Shown here in pieces: positions 42,717-51,951 of a stretch of 64,000 nt of DNA. The translations under genes were made by a program, and so were the position numbers. Source of the stretch: Nocardia sp. BMG111209 (lineage in GTDB: Bacteria > Actinomycetota > Actinomycetes > Mycobacteriales > Mycobacteriaceae); contig NZ_KB907309.1 of assembly GCF_000381925.1 (NCBI RefSeq), positions 806,001 to 870,000 on the forward strand, read 5' to 3'. Within the stretch, counting starts at the first letter, position 1. Each line of letters begins with the position of its first letter. The notes beneath the pieces are model-generated. The model was not told the DNA's origin and did no database searches. It was given only the letters and a program-made list of their open reading frames with translations.

Positions 42717-44321
42717 TCACTTCCCGCGTAGCCAGGCGTCGTGGAACTGCAACCGGCCCGAGGCCTCGAACTTCAGATCCACCACGGTCGCGGCGGTGCC
42801 GATGGCCTGGGACAGCTCGATGGTCGGAACCCACAGGCCCTGGTCGAGAATCGATGTCTGCGCGTCACCGATGAGCTTCGCCCGCGCGGCGGCGTCGGTA
42901 CTGCCGAGTTCACCGGTCAGCGCCTGATCCAGCGCCGGAATCGGGCCGCGCGCGTTGTAGTTCTGCTGATCGATACCGAAGGTGGTGCGCAGGATGTCGC
43001 CGTCGGCGCGGGTGAGGTTGAAGTAGACCGCGTCGAAATCCTTGCTGAGCTGCCGCGCGGCGACCACGTTGGACGCCTCCTTGTCCAGCTGCAGATCGAT
43101 GCCGACCTTGCGCACCTGTTGCTGGACGAGTTCCAGGATGGCCTGATTACCGTCGAAGACCGGCGCGAACAACACCCCGAACGACAGCCGCTGCCCGTCC
43201 TTCACCCGGATGCCGTCCGGCCCGGGGACCCAGCCGGCGGCGTCGAGCGTCCGGCGGGCGGCGTCGGGGTCGTAGCCGAGCCGGGCCGAAAGATCCACGT
43301 AGGCAGGGGTTTTGCTGGCCAGCGTGCCGGTGGCCGGCTTGAACTGCGGGCCCAGCACGGTATCGATCAATTCCTTGCGATCGATCGCGGTGCGCAGGGC
43401 GGTCCGCACCGCCGGATCCCGCAGCGCGCCCCGGCTGATGTTCGGCCCGATGCCGAACGGGATGCCCGGATTGGAGACGGTGAGCACCTTGCCGCCGGCG
43501 CCCTCGATCTGCGGTGCGTCCTGGGGCAGCGCGTCGCTGACCGCGTCCAGCTGGCCCGAGGTCACACTGCCGGTACGCACCCCCGATTCCGGGATGACGG
43601 TGAAGACGATCTTGTCCAGATACGCGTCACCGTGGTTGCCGAACACCGGCGAACCCCAGTGGTAGCCGGTGCGTTTGACCAGCGTCGCCGAGGCGCCCTG
43701 CTTGTATTCGGCGTAGCTGAACGGACCGGATCCGATCACGCCCTGGCACCGGTCCTCGGCCGATTTCGCCGTGGTGGCATCGGAGACCAGGCCGAGCTGC
43801 GGTGTGGAGGCCGCCTGCAGGAACTGCGCATCGGGCGCGCTGAAGTCCACCCGCGCGGTGAGCGGATCGACCACGGTGGTCCCCACGTATCCCGCGACAT
43901 AGCTGGCCGCCAGCGACGCCTTGGCCGCGCCGATGGTGTGCACCAGCGCGTCCAGGTTCTTCCGGACCGAATCGGCGGTCAGCGGTGTGCCGTCGGAGAA
44001 GGTGACGCCGTCCTTCAGGTGGAAGGTGAAGGATTTGGCGTCCGGGCCGACCTGCCAGGTGTCGGCGAGCCACGGCTTGATCTCACCCGTCGCCGGATCC
44101 TGGTCGACCAGGGAGTCCACCACCTGACGCGTCACGTAGACGGTCTGATTGGTCTGCGCCTGCACCGGATCCGCGCAGGTCGGGGCCTGTGACAGCCCGT
44201 AGCGCAGCGTGCCGCCGGGCCGCGGCGGGCCGGCCTGATCCCCGCCGCCGGAGCCGGAACCGCACGCGGCGAGGGTCGTGACCGCGGCGACCGCGCCGAA
44301 CAGGGCCAGGGGACGTTTCAT
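42717..44321 (-). CDS. Peptide/nickel-type ABC substrate-binding lipoprotein (DppA/OppA family)
   Basis: 534 aa, ATG overlapping the upstream stop (ATGA). Lipobox LAAC with Cys20 in TLAACGSGSG. This is a family 5 binding protein: GTLRYGLSQAP, IKPWLADTWQ, FHLKDGVTFSDGTPLTADSV (the family signature) and YDPDAARRTLDAAGW. It anchors in the membrane outer leaflet and feeds the DppBCDF-like importer. The ligand could be a peptide or a peptide-sized modified amino acid; family membership alone does not decide. Confidence 0.92.
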   Translation of the reverse strand: MKRPLALFGAVAAVTTLAACGSGSGGGDQAGPPRPGGTLRYGLSQAPTCADPVQAQTNQTVYVTRQVVDSLVDQDPATGEIKPWLADTWQVGPDAKSFTFHLKDGVTFSDGTPLTADSVRKNLDALVHTIGAAKASLAASYVAGYVGTTVVDPLTARVDFSAPDAQFLQAASTPQLGLVSDATTAKSAEDRCQGVIGSGPFSYAEYKQGASATLVKRTGYHWGSPVFGNHGDAYLDKIVFTVIPESGVRTGSVTSGQLDAVSDALPQDAPQIEGAGGKVLTVSNPGIPFGIGPNISRGALRDPAVRTALRTAIDRKELIDTVLGPQFKPATGTLASKTPAYVDLSARLGYDPDAARRTLDAAGWVPGPDGIRVKDGQRLSFGVLFAPVFDGNQAILELVQQQVRKVGIDLQLDKEASNVVAARQLSKDFDAVYFNLTRADGDILRTTFGIDQQNYNARGPIPALDQALTGELGSTDAAARAKLIGDAQTSILDQGLWVPTIELSQAIGTAATVVDLKFEASGRLQFHDAWLRGK

Positions 44322-45415
44322 CGAGTGGTTCCTTCGGTGGACGACGGCCGTGGATCGGCCGTGGGATGACGCTGCGCGCCGAGGGGGCGGCTGGGAATGC
44401 TGTGGCGCAGTAGGGGAGCCACCTCGGACTGGAACAGTTCGAGGCTCTCGCGATGCTGTTTGTCGGTGAATCCGTCTCCGTCCGCGGCGATATGGATCAC
44501 CTCGTGACCGAAGCGGGCGTGATAGCGCTGCACCTTCTCCAGCACCTGCTGCGGGCTGCCGATCAGTGCGGAGCTGCGCTCGGCGAAATCCTCGAGGCTC
44601 GAAAAGACCGCGGGCAGACCGTGTGTGCGTCCGACGGCCTGCCGGGCCTCGAAGATCGGCCGATACGCCCGCAGCGCGTCCTGCGAGTCGCGGGCGAGGT
44701 GGAAGCCGGCGGTCCCGGCGCCGATCAGGATATCGGCCGGATCGTGCCCGTAGGCGGCCCAGCGCTCCCGGTAGTGATCGATCAGGTCCGCGTACGGCTC
44801 GATCGGATGCGTGACGTTGGCGGAGAACAGCGGATCACCGTAGCGCGCGGCCAGATCCACCGATTCGCGGCTGGTGGCGCTGCCGTGCCAGATGCGCAGG
44901 CGCGGTTGCAACGGCCGGGGCAGGGCCTTCGCGGCGGTCAGCGACGGCCGGAACCGCCCCTCCCAGGTGACGCTGTCGCTCTCCCACAGCTGCCGGAACA
45001 GTTCGTAGCCTTCACGATTGCGGTCCCACTGATCCTCGGTGGTGACATGGAACAGCTGCGCCTGCGCGGCGCCGTTACCCTTGCCGATGATCAGTTCGAG
45101 CCGACCGCCGGAGAGATTGTCCAGGGTCGAGTAGTCCTCGAATGCCCGCACCGGATCCAGCAGGCTCAGCGTGGTGACCCCGGTGAACAGGGCGATGCGG
45201 GAGGTGACGGCCGCGATGTGGCTCAGCACCACCGGCGGCGCCGACGAGATGAACGGATCCTCGTGCCGCTCACCGACGGCGAAGCCGTCGTAGCCGAGTT
45301 CCTCTGCCAGCCGGGCATTGTCGACCACCCGCGCCAGCCGCTGCGCGGCGGATTCGACCGCGCCGGTGACCGGATCCGGCGTATGCGTGATCAGGGTCAG
45401 CAACAGAAATTTCAC
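44318..45415 (-). CDS. LLM-class flavin-dependent oxidoreductase between the two importer modules
   Basis: 365 aa, ATG start. MKFLLLTLITHTPDP, AEELGYDGFAVGERHEDPF, IALFTGVTTLSLLDPVRAFEDYSTLDNLSGGRLELIIGKG and PRLRIWHGSATSRESVDLAA mark a luciferase-like monooxygenase, reminiscent of YtmO/YwcH-type proteins by context. It stands between the cystine-type importer (16 bp upstream) and the peptide-type importer (ATGA overlap downstream), tying both into one transcription unit. Confidence 0.87.
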   Translation of the reverse strand: MKFLLLTLITHTPDPVTGAVESAAQRLARVVDNARLAEELGYDGFAVGERHEDPFISSAPPVVLSHIAAVTSRIALFTGVTTLSLLDPVRAFEDYSTLDNLSGGRLELIIGKGNGAAQAQLFHVTTEDQWDRNREGYELFRQLWESDSVTWEGRFRPSLTAAKALPRPLQPRLRIWHGSATSRESVDLAARYGDPLFSANVTHPIEPYADLIDHYRERWAAYGHDPADILIGAGTAGFHLARDSQDALRAYRPIFEARQAVGRTHGLPAVFSSLEDFAERSSALIGSPQQVLEKVQRYHARFGHEVIHIAADGDGFTDKQHRESLELFQSEVAPLLRHSIPSRPLGAQRHPTADPRPSSTEGTTR

Positions 45416-45431
45416 GACCGCGCTCCCTGCC

Positions 45432-46406
45432 CTACGGCGCCTGTTTCGGCAGGCCGGCCGGGTCGATCTCCGAGGCCGGGACGGCCTCGCTCTCCAGCCC
45501 CCAGTGCGCCAGCCACTTCTGGTAGAGCCCCTGATCGATGAGGTACTGGATGGCGTCGTGCACCGGCTTCACCAGCCCGTTGTCCTTCTTGACCAGGACC
45601 GCGATCTTGCCCTGCAACGCCGTTCCCGCGCCGGAGAAGGTGGCCACCACCTTGGTCTTGCCGGTGCTGGAGGCGTGGTACTGCACCGACGGGTTGGGCC
45701 CGAGGTAACCGTCCAGCCGGCCGGAGGTCAGGGCGAGGAAGTAGTCACTGGTCTGCTGGTAGTAGGCGATATCGATCTTCGGCAGGCCCTCGGCCTGGTT
45801 CTGCTTGTCCCAGTCGACCAGCAGCTTCTCCTGGTTGGTACCGCTGCCGACGCCGATTCGCTTGCCCGCCAGCGATTTCCGATCCGCATAGGTCCAGGTG
45901 GCATCCTTCGGGATCTCCAGCCCGACGTTGTCCAGCCGGTAGGTGGCGAAGTCGTACTTCTCCTTGCGCTCCTCGGTGACGGTGACGTTCGAGACGAAGG
46001 TGTCCACCGCACCGGAGTCGATCGCGACGAAATTCTGGGCCCAGTCGGCGTTGCGGTGCTCGGTCTTCAGGCCGAGGACCTCGGCGACCAGGTCGGCGAG
46101 GTCGATCTCGCTGCCGATGATGGTCTTGTTGTCGGTGGCGTAGAAGCTCAGCGGCGGCACCGCGCCGACCTGTCCGGTGACCGTCAGCACACCGCGGTCG
46201 CGATAGACCTGCGGCAGTTCGGCGGCGATGGCGTCGACCTTGGTGGCGTGCACCCGGCTCGCCTGTTCCGGGGACAGGTCGTAGGACTGGCCGTTCACCG
46301 AATTCGTCTCGCCGGCTTGCGGTTCGGCGCTGCTGCAGGCCCCCGTCAGCAATACCGCGGCGGCGAGCACGGTCAGTGCCGGAACATGTCTGCGGGAGAG
46401 CGGCAT
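45432..46406 (-). CDS. Polar amino acid (cystine-type) ABC substrate-binding lipoprotein
   Basis: 324 aa from ATG 46406 (GAAGGAAG upstream). Lipobox TGAC in LLTGACSSAE. SBP family 3 features: GVLTVTGQVGAVPPLSFYATDNKTIIGSEIDLADLVAEVLG, then AVDTFVSNVTVTEERKEKYDFAT and LAGKRIGVGSGTNQE. Family 3 proteins bind amino acids such as cystine, glutamine or arginine. With the next two genes it forms an importer like TcyJKLMN/YxeM of Bacillus, which sits in operons with luciferase-like monooxygenases. Confidence 0.9.
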   Translation of the reverse strand: MPLSRRHVPALTVLAAAVLLTGACSSAEPQAGETNSVNGQSYDLSPEQASRVHATKVDAIAAELPQVYRDRGVLTVTGQVGAVPPLSFYATDNKTIIGSEIDLADLVAEVLGLKTEHRNADWAQNFVAIDSGAVDTFVSNVTVTEERKEKYDFATYRLDNVGLEIPKDATWTYADRKSLAGKRIGVGSGTNQEKLLVDWDKQNQAEGLPKIDIAYYQQTSDYFLALTSGRLDGYLGPNPSVQYHASSTGKTKVVATFSGAGTALQGKIAVLVKKDNGLVKPVHDAIQYLIDQGLYQKWLAHWGLESEAVPASEIDPAGLPKQAP

Positions 46407-46442
46407 GATGGATTCTTCCTTCGTCGAGCGGAGCATGTGCAC

Positions 46443-47249
46443 TCAGAGGACGTGCGCGAGAAAGGTTTTGGTGCGCTGGTGACGCGGGTTGTCGAAAACC
46501 TCGGCGGGCGGGCCCTGTTCGACGACCCGGCCGTCGTCCATCAGCACGACCGTGTCCGCGACCTCACGGGCGAATCCGACCTCGTGCGTGACGATGACCA
46601 GGGTCGCGCCGTCCCGGGCCAGCCCGCGGATCACGTCGAGCACCTCGCCGACCAGCTCCGGATCCAGCGCGGAGGTCGGTTCGTCGAACAGCACCACGCT
46701 CGGCCGCAGCGCCAGCGCCCGCGCGATCGCGACCCGTTGCTGCTGACCGCCGGACAATCGGCGGGGATACTGTTCGGCCTTGTCCGCCAGCCCGACTCGG
46801 GCCAGCAACGCGCGCGCCTCGGCCCGGACCTCGGCGCGTGGCCGCCGCTGCGCCGAGATCGGCGCCAGCGCAACGTTGTCCAGCACGGTCAGGTGCGGGA
46901 ACAGATTGAAGTTCTGGAAGACGAACCCGATCCGCGACCGCTGCCGCAGGATCTCGCGCTCGGACAGTTCGTGCAGCCGGTTGCCCTTGCGGCGGTAGCC
47001 GACCAGCTCACCGCTCACCCGCACGGTGCCGGCGTCCACCTTCTCCAGGTGGTTGACCGTGCGCAGCAGCGTGGACTTGCCGGAACCGGACGGGCCGAGG
47101 ATCACCGTCACCTCGCCGGGCCGGACCGCCAGATCGATCCCGCGCAGCACCTCGTGATGCCCGAATCTCTTGTGTACACCGCGTAATTCGACCGCGTAGC
47201 CACCGGCAGCGGTGTCCGCGACGCGTTCGGATACGGCCGTCTCCGTCAT
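46443..47249 (-). CDS. Polar amino acid ABC transporter ATP-binding protein
   Basis: 268 aa from ATG 47249, overlapping the permease stop (ATGA). Walker A GPSGSGKST, Q-loop GFVFQNFNLFPHLTVLDN, signature LSGGQQQRVAIARAL, Walker B VVLFDEPTSALDPE and EVGFAREVADTVVLMDDG make this a GlnQ/TcyN-type ATPase. Confidence 0.93.
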   Translation of the reverse strand: MTETAVSERVADTAAGGYAVELRGVHKRFGHHEVLRGIDLAVRPGEVTVILGPSGSGKSTLLRTVNHLEKVDAGTVRVSGELVGYRRKGNRLHELSEREILRQRSRIGFVFQNFNLFPHLTVLDNVALAPISAQRRPRAEVRAEARALLARVGLADKAEQYPRRLSGGQQQRVAIARALALRPSVVLFDEPTSALDPELVGEVLDVIRGLARDGATLVIVTHEVGFAREVADTVVLMDDGRVVEQGPPAEVFDNPRHQRTKTFLAHVL

Positions 47250-48196
47250 GTCCGTCCCCCCGTGATGTCGGCCAGCGTGGCACGCACCCGCTGCCACGGT
47301 GTGGGCGGCAGCTCCCGCAACGCGCCCTTCGCGAAATGCCGTTCGATGTAGTACTGGACGATGCTCAGCACGGTGGTGAGCACGATGTACCAGACCGTCG
47401 CCACCATCAGCAGCGGCACCACCCGGCCGCTGCGGCCGTAGATCACCTGGACCTGGTAGAACAGTTCCGCGATCGCCATCACCGAGACGATCGAGGTGCC
47501 CTTGAACAGGCTGATCACCTCGTTGGCGGCATTGGGCAGGATGCCGCGCATGGCCTGCGGGGCGATGATCGTGAAGAACTGCCGATGTCGCGGCAGGCCG
47601 AGCGATTTCGCCGCCTCCAGCTGACCCGTGTCCACCGAGATGACGCCCGCGCGGATGATCTCCGCCGAATACGCGGCCTGGTGCAGCGCCAGGCCGATCA
47701 CCGCGGCGCTGAATCCGCTGAGCACCTGATTGACGTCGAAGGTCACCACCGCCGGCCCGAACGGGATACCCAGCGACAACCGCTTGTACAGATAGGCGAT
47801 GTTGAACCAGAACAGCAGCTGCACGATCAGCGGAATCGACCGGAAGGCCCAGACATACGTCCACGCGATCACCTGCAGCACCGGGATCCGCGACAGCCGC
47901 GCGATCGCGACCACACCACCGAGCAGGAAGCCCAGCAGGGTGCCCCAGAAGGTGAGCTCGAGGGTCACCTTCAGCGCGGTCAGCACCGAATGCGCGGTGA
48001 AGTACAGCCGGAACGTCGGCCAGTCCCAGCCCGGATTGGTGATCAGGCCGTGCGCGAACTGCGCCACCAGCACCAGCGCCACGACCGCCACCACCCAGCG
48101 CCAGGGGTGCCGGGTGCGGGCGACGACCAGGCTTTCGTCGTCGGACGGCCCGGCGGTCACCGGTTCGGCCGCGCCGGCCGGTGCCGCGCTACTCAT
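47246..48196 (-). CDS. Polar amino acid ABC transporter permease
   Basis: 316 aa from ATG 48196, which has GAGG very close upstream; an in-frame GTG at 48235 would add 13 residues and cannot be excluded. After a cytosolic tail and a helix (WVVAVVALVLVAQFAHGL) comes the HisM/GlnP-type membrane domain with RSIPLIVQLLFWF, HQAAYSAEIIRAGVISVDTGQLEAAKSLGL and FFTIIAPQAMRGILPNAANEVI. It is the first gene of the 11-gene run, with its promoter in 48197-48381. Confidence 0.9.
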   Translation of the reverse strand: MSSAAPAGAAEPVTAGPSDDESLVVARTRHPWRWVVAVVALVLVAQFAHGLITNPGWDWPTFRLYFTAHSVLTALKVTLELTFWGTLLGFLLGGVVAIARLSRIPVLQVIAWTYVWAFRSIPLIVQLLFWFNIAYLYKRLSLGIPFGPAVVTFDVNQVLSGFSAAVIGLALHQAAYSAEIIRAGVISVDTGQLEAAKSLGLPRHRQFFTIIAPQAMRGILPNAANEVISLFKGTSIVSVMAIAELFYQVQVIYGRSGRVVPLLMVATVWYIVLTTVLSIVQYYIERHFAKGALRELPPTPWQRVRATLADITGGRT

Positions 48197-48326
48197 GATC
48201 CTCAAGGTAGGCAGGGCCGGACGCGATGTCTGCACTCCGGATCATCGTGAATTCAACTGTTCGGCAATGCCGCTCGCGATGCCGTCAATTTGCGTACACT
48301 GATGTTCACAAATAGGGTGACCGGGC

Positions 48327-48348
48327 GTATCCGCTGTTCGGCGGATAC
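48327..48348. promoter_or_regulatory. Inverted repeat between the 11-gene operon and the SDR gene
   Basis: GTATCCGC-tgttcg-GCGGATAC, perfect 8-bp arms, 34 bp before the SDR ATG and 131 bp from the first operon gene. Candidate operator for one or both directions, or a leader hairpin of the SDR gene. Confidence 0.45.
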
Positions 48349-48381
48349 CTGCCCCGGAGATTTCGACGAGGAGATCCGCCC

Positions 48382-49245
48382 ATGCGCGACCTGACCGACC
48401 GTGTCTGTCTGCTCACCGGCGCCGCCGGCGGTATCGGCCGGGCCACCGCGCTCGCGGCCGCCCGCGCCGGCGCCCGGCTGATCCTCACCGATGTCGCCGC
48501 CGCCGGTCTGGCGGAGACGGTCGCGGTCGTCCAGGACGCCGGCGGGGACGTCCTGGCCGCCCGCGTCCTAGACATCACCGATCACGAGGCCGTCGCCGCC
48601 TGGGCCGAGGAGGTGCACGCCGAATACGGCCCGGTGGACGTGGTGATGAACATCGCCGGGGTCGCGACCTGGGGCACCGTGGAGAATCTGGAACACCGGC
48701 ACTGGCGTTCGATGATCGAGGTCAACCTGATGGGCCCGATCCACATCATCGAATCCTTCGTGCCGCCGATGGTGCGCGCCGGTCGCGGCGGGCATCTGGT
48801 GAACGTCTCCTCGGCGGCGGGGCTGCTGGCGCTGCCGTGGCACGCGGCCTACAGCGCGAGCAAATTCGGGCTGCGCGGGGTGTCGGAGGTGCTGCGTTTC
48901 GACCTCGCGCGGCACGACATCGGGGTGAGTCTGGTGGTGCCCGGCGCGGTCCGCACCCCGCTGGTGCAGAGCGTGCAGATCATCGGCGTGGACCGCGACG
49001 ATCCGCGGATGCGCCGGCTGACCCGGCTGTTCGAGGGGTATGCGGTGCCGCCGGAGCGGGTGGCCGATCGGATCCTGGCCGGGATCCGGCACAACCGGTA
49101 TCTGGTGCACACCTCCCCGGACATCCGGCTGGCCTACTGGGTGGCCCGGAAGTTCGCGCTCCCCTACGAACTGACGATGCGCCTGGCCAACCGGCGCTTC
49201 GACCGATTACTCCCGCCGCTGCCGGAGCCCGGCCGAACCCGTTGA
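48382..49245 (+). CDS. Short-chain dehydrogenase/reductase
   Basis: 287 aa, ATG with GAGGAG upstream. The NAD(P)-binding motif TGAAGGIGR (about 12-20), NIAG (about 88-91), Ser in NVSSAAGLL and the catalytic YSASK are all present, so it is a classical SDR. The C-terminal extension (LFEGYAVPPERVADRILAGIRHNRYLV) resembles the mycobacterial SDR group linked to lipid or steroid oxidoreduction. The substrate is not predictable. Confidence 0.9.
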   Translation: MRDLTDRVCLLTGAAGGIGRATALAAARAGARLILTDVAAAGLAETVAVVQDAGGDVLAARVLDITDHEAVAAWAEEVHAEYGPVDVVMNIAGVATWGTVENLEHRHWRSMIEVNLMGPIHIIESFVPPMVRAGRGGHLVNVSSAAGLLALPWHAAYSASKFGLRGVSEVLRFDLARHDIGVSLVVPGAVRTPLVQSVQIIGVDRDDPRMRRLTRLFEGYAVPPERVADRILAGIRHNRYLVHTSPDIRLAYWVARKFALPYELTMRLANRRFDRLLPPLPEPGRTR

Positions 49246-49263
49246 CCGGCAGCGACTTCCGCC

Positions 49264-50499
49264 TCACGGCAGCTCGATGTCGAGCTGCTCCCGCCGGTTG
49301 CGCAGATGGTCGCGTTCGGCGGGATTCTCCGTATGTGCCAGTGCCAGTTCGAAGGCCGCGGCCGCCTCGGCCGAGCGGCCCAGCCGGTCCAGCAGTTCGC
49401 CCCGGACCGCGTGATAGAGGTGGTAGCTCGACAGGCCGAGTTCGTCGACCAGCGCCAGAGCCGTTGCCGGACCGTCGATCTCGGCGATCGCGACCGCCCG
49501 GTTCAGTGCCACCACCGGATTCGGCGCCAGCGTCGCCAGATGATCGTAGAGCCGGACGATCTGCGTCCAGTCGGTATCGGCGGTCGTGGCGGCGTCCGCG
49601 TGCACGGCGTTGATCGCCGCCTGGATCTGGTACGGGCCGGGCCGATTGCGCCGCAGGCACTCTCGCACCAGCGACCGCCCCTCGCCGAGCAGGGCCGGAT
49701 CCCAGCGCCGCCGGTCCTGCCGCGCGAGCGGGATCAGCGAACCGTCCGCGGTGAGCCGCGCGGGCCGGCGGGCCTCGGTCAGCACGAGCAGTGCCAGCAA
49801 GCCGATCGCCTCCGGCTCGTCCGGCAGCAGTTCGGTGAGCAGGCGGGCCAGCCGGATCGCCTCCCCGCACAGATCGGCCCGGGTCGGCTCCGGTCCGGTG
49901 GTCGTGGTGTGTCCCTCGGTGTAGATCAGGTACAGCACCGCGAGCACCCCGGGCAGGCGCTGCGGCAGGTCCGCCGCGGCGGGCACCCGGTACGGAATAC
50001 CCGCCGCGCGGATCTTGCCCTTGGCCCGCGAGAGCCGTTGTGCCATGGCCGTTTCCGAGACCAGGAAGGCGCGCGCCAGCGCGAGGGTGCCGAGCCCGCC
50101 GAGCAGCCGCAGGGTCAGCGCGACCCGGGCGGGCATCGCCAGCGCGGGATGACAGCAGGTGAAGATCAGGCGCAGCCGATCGTCGCGCACGTCGTACGAC
50201 TGCGTCTGCTCCTCGGCGGACACCAGCGCGGCCTGCGCGTACTTACCGGCCCGCGCCGCCTCCCGGCGCAACCGGTCGACGGCGCGGCGGCGGGCGGTCG
50301 TGATGATCCAGCCCGCCGGCGCGGGCGGCAGCCCCTCGGCGGGCCAGTGCCGCAGGGCCGCGGCGAAGGCGTCCTGTACCGCATCCTCGGCGACGTCGAT
50401 ATCGCCGAAGACCCGGATCAGGACGGCGACGGCCCGGCCGTACTCCGCGGCGAACACCGCCTCGATCGCCCGGACATCCACCACCGCATCGGGATTCAC
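49264..50499 (-). CDS. ECF sigma factor of the large (ECF42-like) type
   Basis: 411 aa from GTG 50499, overlapping the YCII stop (GTGA). Sigma-2 region (AVFAAEYGRAVAVLIRVFGDIDVAEDAVQDAFAAALRHW), the hallmark IFTCCHPALA, sigma-4 (LARAFLVSETAMAQRLSRAKGKIR) and a long C-terminal TPR-like domain (about 200-411). That domain plus a cognate YCII/DGPF protein defines the ECF42 group, where the extension is thought to regulate the sigma factor in place of an anti-sigma. Target promoters are unknown. Confidence 0.9.
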   Translation of the reverse strand: MNPDAVVDVRAIEAVFAAEYGRAVAVLIRVFGDIDVAEDAVQDAFAAALRHWPAEGLPPAPAGWIITTARRRAVDRLRREAARAGKYAQAALVSAEEQTQSYDVRDDRLRLIFTCCHPALAMPARVALTLRLLGGLGTLALARAFLVSETAMAQRLSRAKGKIRAAGIPYRVPAAADLPQRLPGVLAVLYLIYTEGHTTTTGPEPTRADLCGEAIRLARLLTELLPDEPEAIGLLALLVLTEARRPARLTADGSLIPLARQDRRRWDPALLGEGRSLVRECLRRNRPGPYQIQAAINAVHADAATTADTDWTQIVRLYDHLATLAPNPVVALNRAVAIAEIDGPATALALVDELGLSSYHLYHAVRGELLDRLGRSAEAAAAFELALAHTENPAERDHLRNRREQLDIELP

Positions 50500-50840
50500 T
50501 CGTCGATGATCGGCCGCACCTCGATCGGCAGGCCGATCACGGATGCCAACCGGCCCACCCAGACCAGGGCCGCGTCCAGATCCTCGGCCCGGATGATGCT
50601 GAATCCGGCCAGATATTCCTTGCTCTCGACATAGGGCCCGTCGGTGATCAGGACCTCGCCGCCGGGCCGGGCCTGGACGACCGTCGCCGTACTCGGCGCG
50701 TGCAGGCCGGCCGAGAACACCCACACTCCGGCGGCCCGCATCTCGTCGTTGAGCGCCGCGAGGTCGCGCATGATGTCGTCGAGGTTGTCCGGCGGGGTGC
50801 CGCCCTCCGGCTGCTGGATGCCGAGAAAGTACTGCTTCAT
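50496..50840 (-). CDS. YCII/DGPF domain protein, partner of the ECF sigma factor
   Basis: 114 aa, ATG with GAGGAG upstream. A single YCII-related domain: MKQYFLGIQQPEGG, AGVWVFSAGLHAPS and the diagnostic DGPYVESKEYLAGFSII. Members of this family are consistently encoded next to ECF41/42 sigma factors; biochemical function is undefined. The stop overlaps the sigma-factor GTG, so the two are translationally coupled. Confidence 0.9.
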   Translation of the reverse strand: MKQYFLGIQQPEGGTPPDNLDDIMRDLAALNDEMRAAGVWVFSAGLHAPSTATVVQARPGGEVLITDGPYVESKEYLAGFSIIRAEDLDAALVWVGRLASVIGLPIEVRPIIDE

Positions 50841-50952
50841 CGTGTGCTCCTCTCCGCGGACCGGCCCGATGCCGGCCTCCGGGATCTACACGAACGGCCG
50901 CGGTCGATCTCGACGGTAGTCCACCGTGTCCCGGGTCACAGTCCGGACTCGG

Positions 50953-51642
50953 TCACAGGTGTGCGACGCAGACGACGAAGCGGCGCTGGGCGTAGACGAA
51001 TCCGCGGTCGCCGGCGCCGGCACAGGCATTCACATCCGCGGTGCCCCGCTTGATGTCCACCACCTTGACCCGGCTCGACAGCGCGGCGACACAGGCGGCC
51101 GGGATCGGACCGGCGCCGGTCACATCCACGCAATTACCGACGGTCCAGGGGACGTCGAGACACAGCGTGTCCTGATCACCGCCGGGCAACGGACGCGGAT
51201 AGGTGCGATCGGAATCGGCCGGACACGAGGTATTTCGCGCTGCCACACCGGCGACCCGGAAATCGGCGCCCGGTGTGCCACACTCGCTTTTCTGAATTGC
51301 TCCGTTTTCACCACCGAATCCCACACAATCACCGGTGGCGATATCGGCGCCGGGCTTCTTCTCCTGCGCGCCCTTGTGCAGTTCCGCGGCGCCGGCGGGC
51401 GCGTTCGCCGCGGTGGCGACCGAGGGCGGCGCCTCGTCGGCCGGTCCGGCGGGCACAGTCGGCGGCAGCGCGACGAGATCGGTAGTGGGAGCCGAAGTGC
51501 CTGTGGCACTGCGACTTTCATTGTCCTGATTGCGGTGGTCGGCGGCCCACAGTGCGCCGCCGACCAGCACTCCGGTCGCCACCGAGGCGGTGACGACGAA
51601 GCCCAGCAGCGCAAACAGGGCCTGGCCACGTCGACGCGACAT
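50953..51642 (-). CDS. LppU-like membrane-anchored extracytoplasmic protein
   Basis: 229 aa, ATG with GGAGG upstream. A basic N terminus (MSRRRGQ) and one helix (ALFALLGFVVTASVATGVLVGGALWAA) are followed by a Ser/Thr/Pro/Ala-rich linker. The C-terminal domain has eight Cys residues (GDCVGFGG, SECGTPG, TSCPAD, TLCLDV, GNCVDV, AACVAAL, NACAGAG, FVVCVAHL), probably disulfide-bonded. The Cys pattern resembles LppU/SCO3897-type proteins of actinobacteria, though this one is anchored by a helix rather than a lipobox. Function unknown. Confidence 0.75.
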   Translation of the reverse strand: MSRRRGQALFALLGFVVTASVATGVLVGGALWAADHRNQDNESRSATGTSAPTTDLVALPPTVPAGPADEAPPSVATAANAPAGAAELHKGAQEKKPGADIATGDCVGFGGENGAIQKSECGTPGADFRVAGVAARNTSCPADSDRTYPRPLPGGDQDTLCLDVPWTVGNCVDVTGAGPIPAACVAALSSRVKVVDIKRGTADVNACAGAGDRGFVYAQRRFVVCVAHL

Positions 51643-51951
51643 GTGCCTGTCCTCCAGAGCTGTAACGCTATTGATAAAAGCGGCGATTTCCGTTTCGAGA
51701 GACCGGATACGGATTTTCGAATCACAAGATATCTACCGCAGGGCATACGACCGAGTCGAGCCCCGAGTGAATTCGGTCACGTTTGCGCCGTTTGTCGGCA
51801 TTTCGATAACGATACGATAACTTCACCATCCGGTGTGCGAACGGAGGTTTGCGAATTTCGACTCGGGGGAATGAAGTTCCGGTCGCTGTACAGTTTCCAC
51901 CCGGCCGGGCGCACCCGGCCGGATTCCGCACGCCTGCCACGAGGAATCTTC
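51643..51951. promoter_or_regulatory. Divergent intergenic region with direct repeat and leader hairpin
   Basis: 309 bp between the LppU-like gene and a secreted-protein gene, locally AT-rich. It contains the direct repeat CGATAAC (51804-51810 and 51815-51821), TATAAT-like stretches, and a perfect hairpin at 51901-51922. An in-frame ATG at 51871 with GGGGGA directly against it was considered as an alternative start of the secreted protein and judged poor. Confidence 0.4.
51901..51922 (+). promoter_or_regulatory. GC hairpin in the leader of the secreted protein gene
   Basis: CCGGCCGGG-cgca-CCCGGCCGG, 9-bp perfect stem with a 4-nt loop, 29 bp before the ATG at 51952. It may slow ribosome entry or mark an attenuator; there is no T tract. 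Confidence 0.45.
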
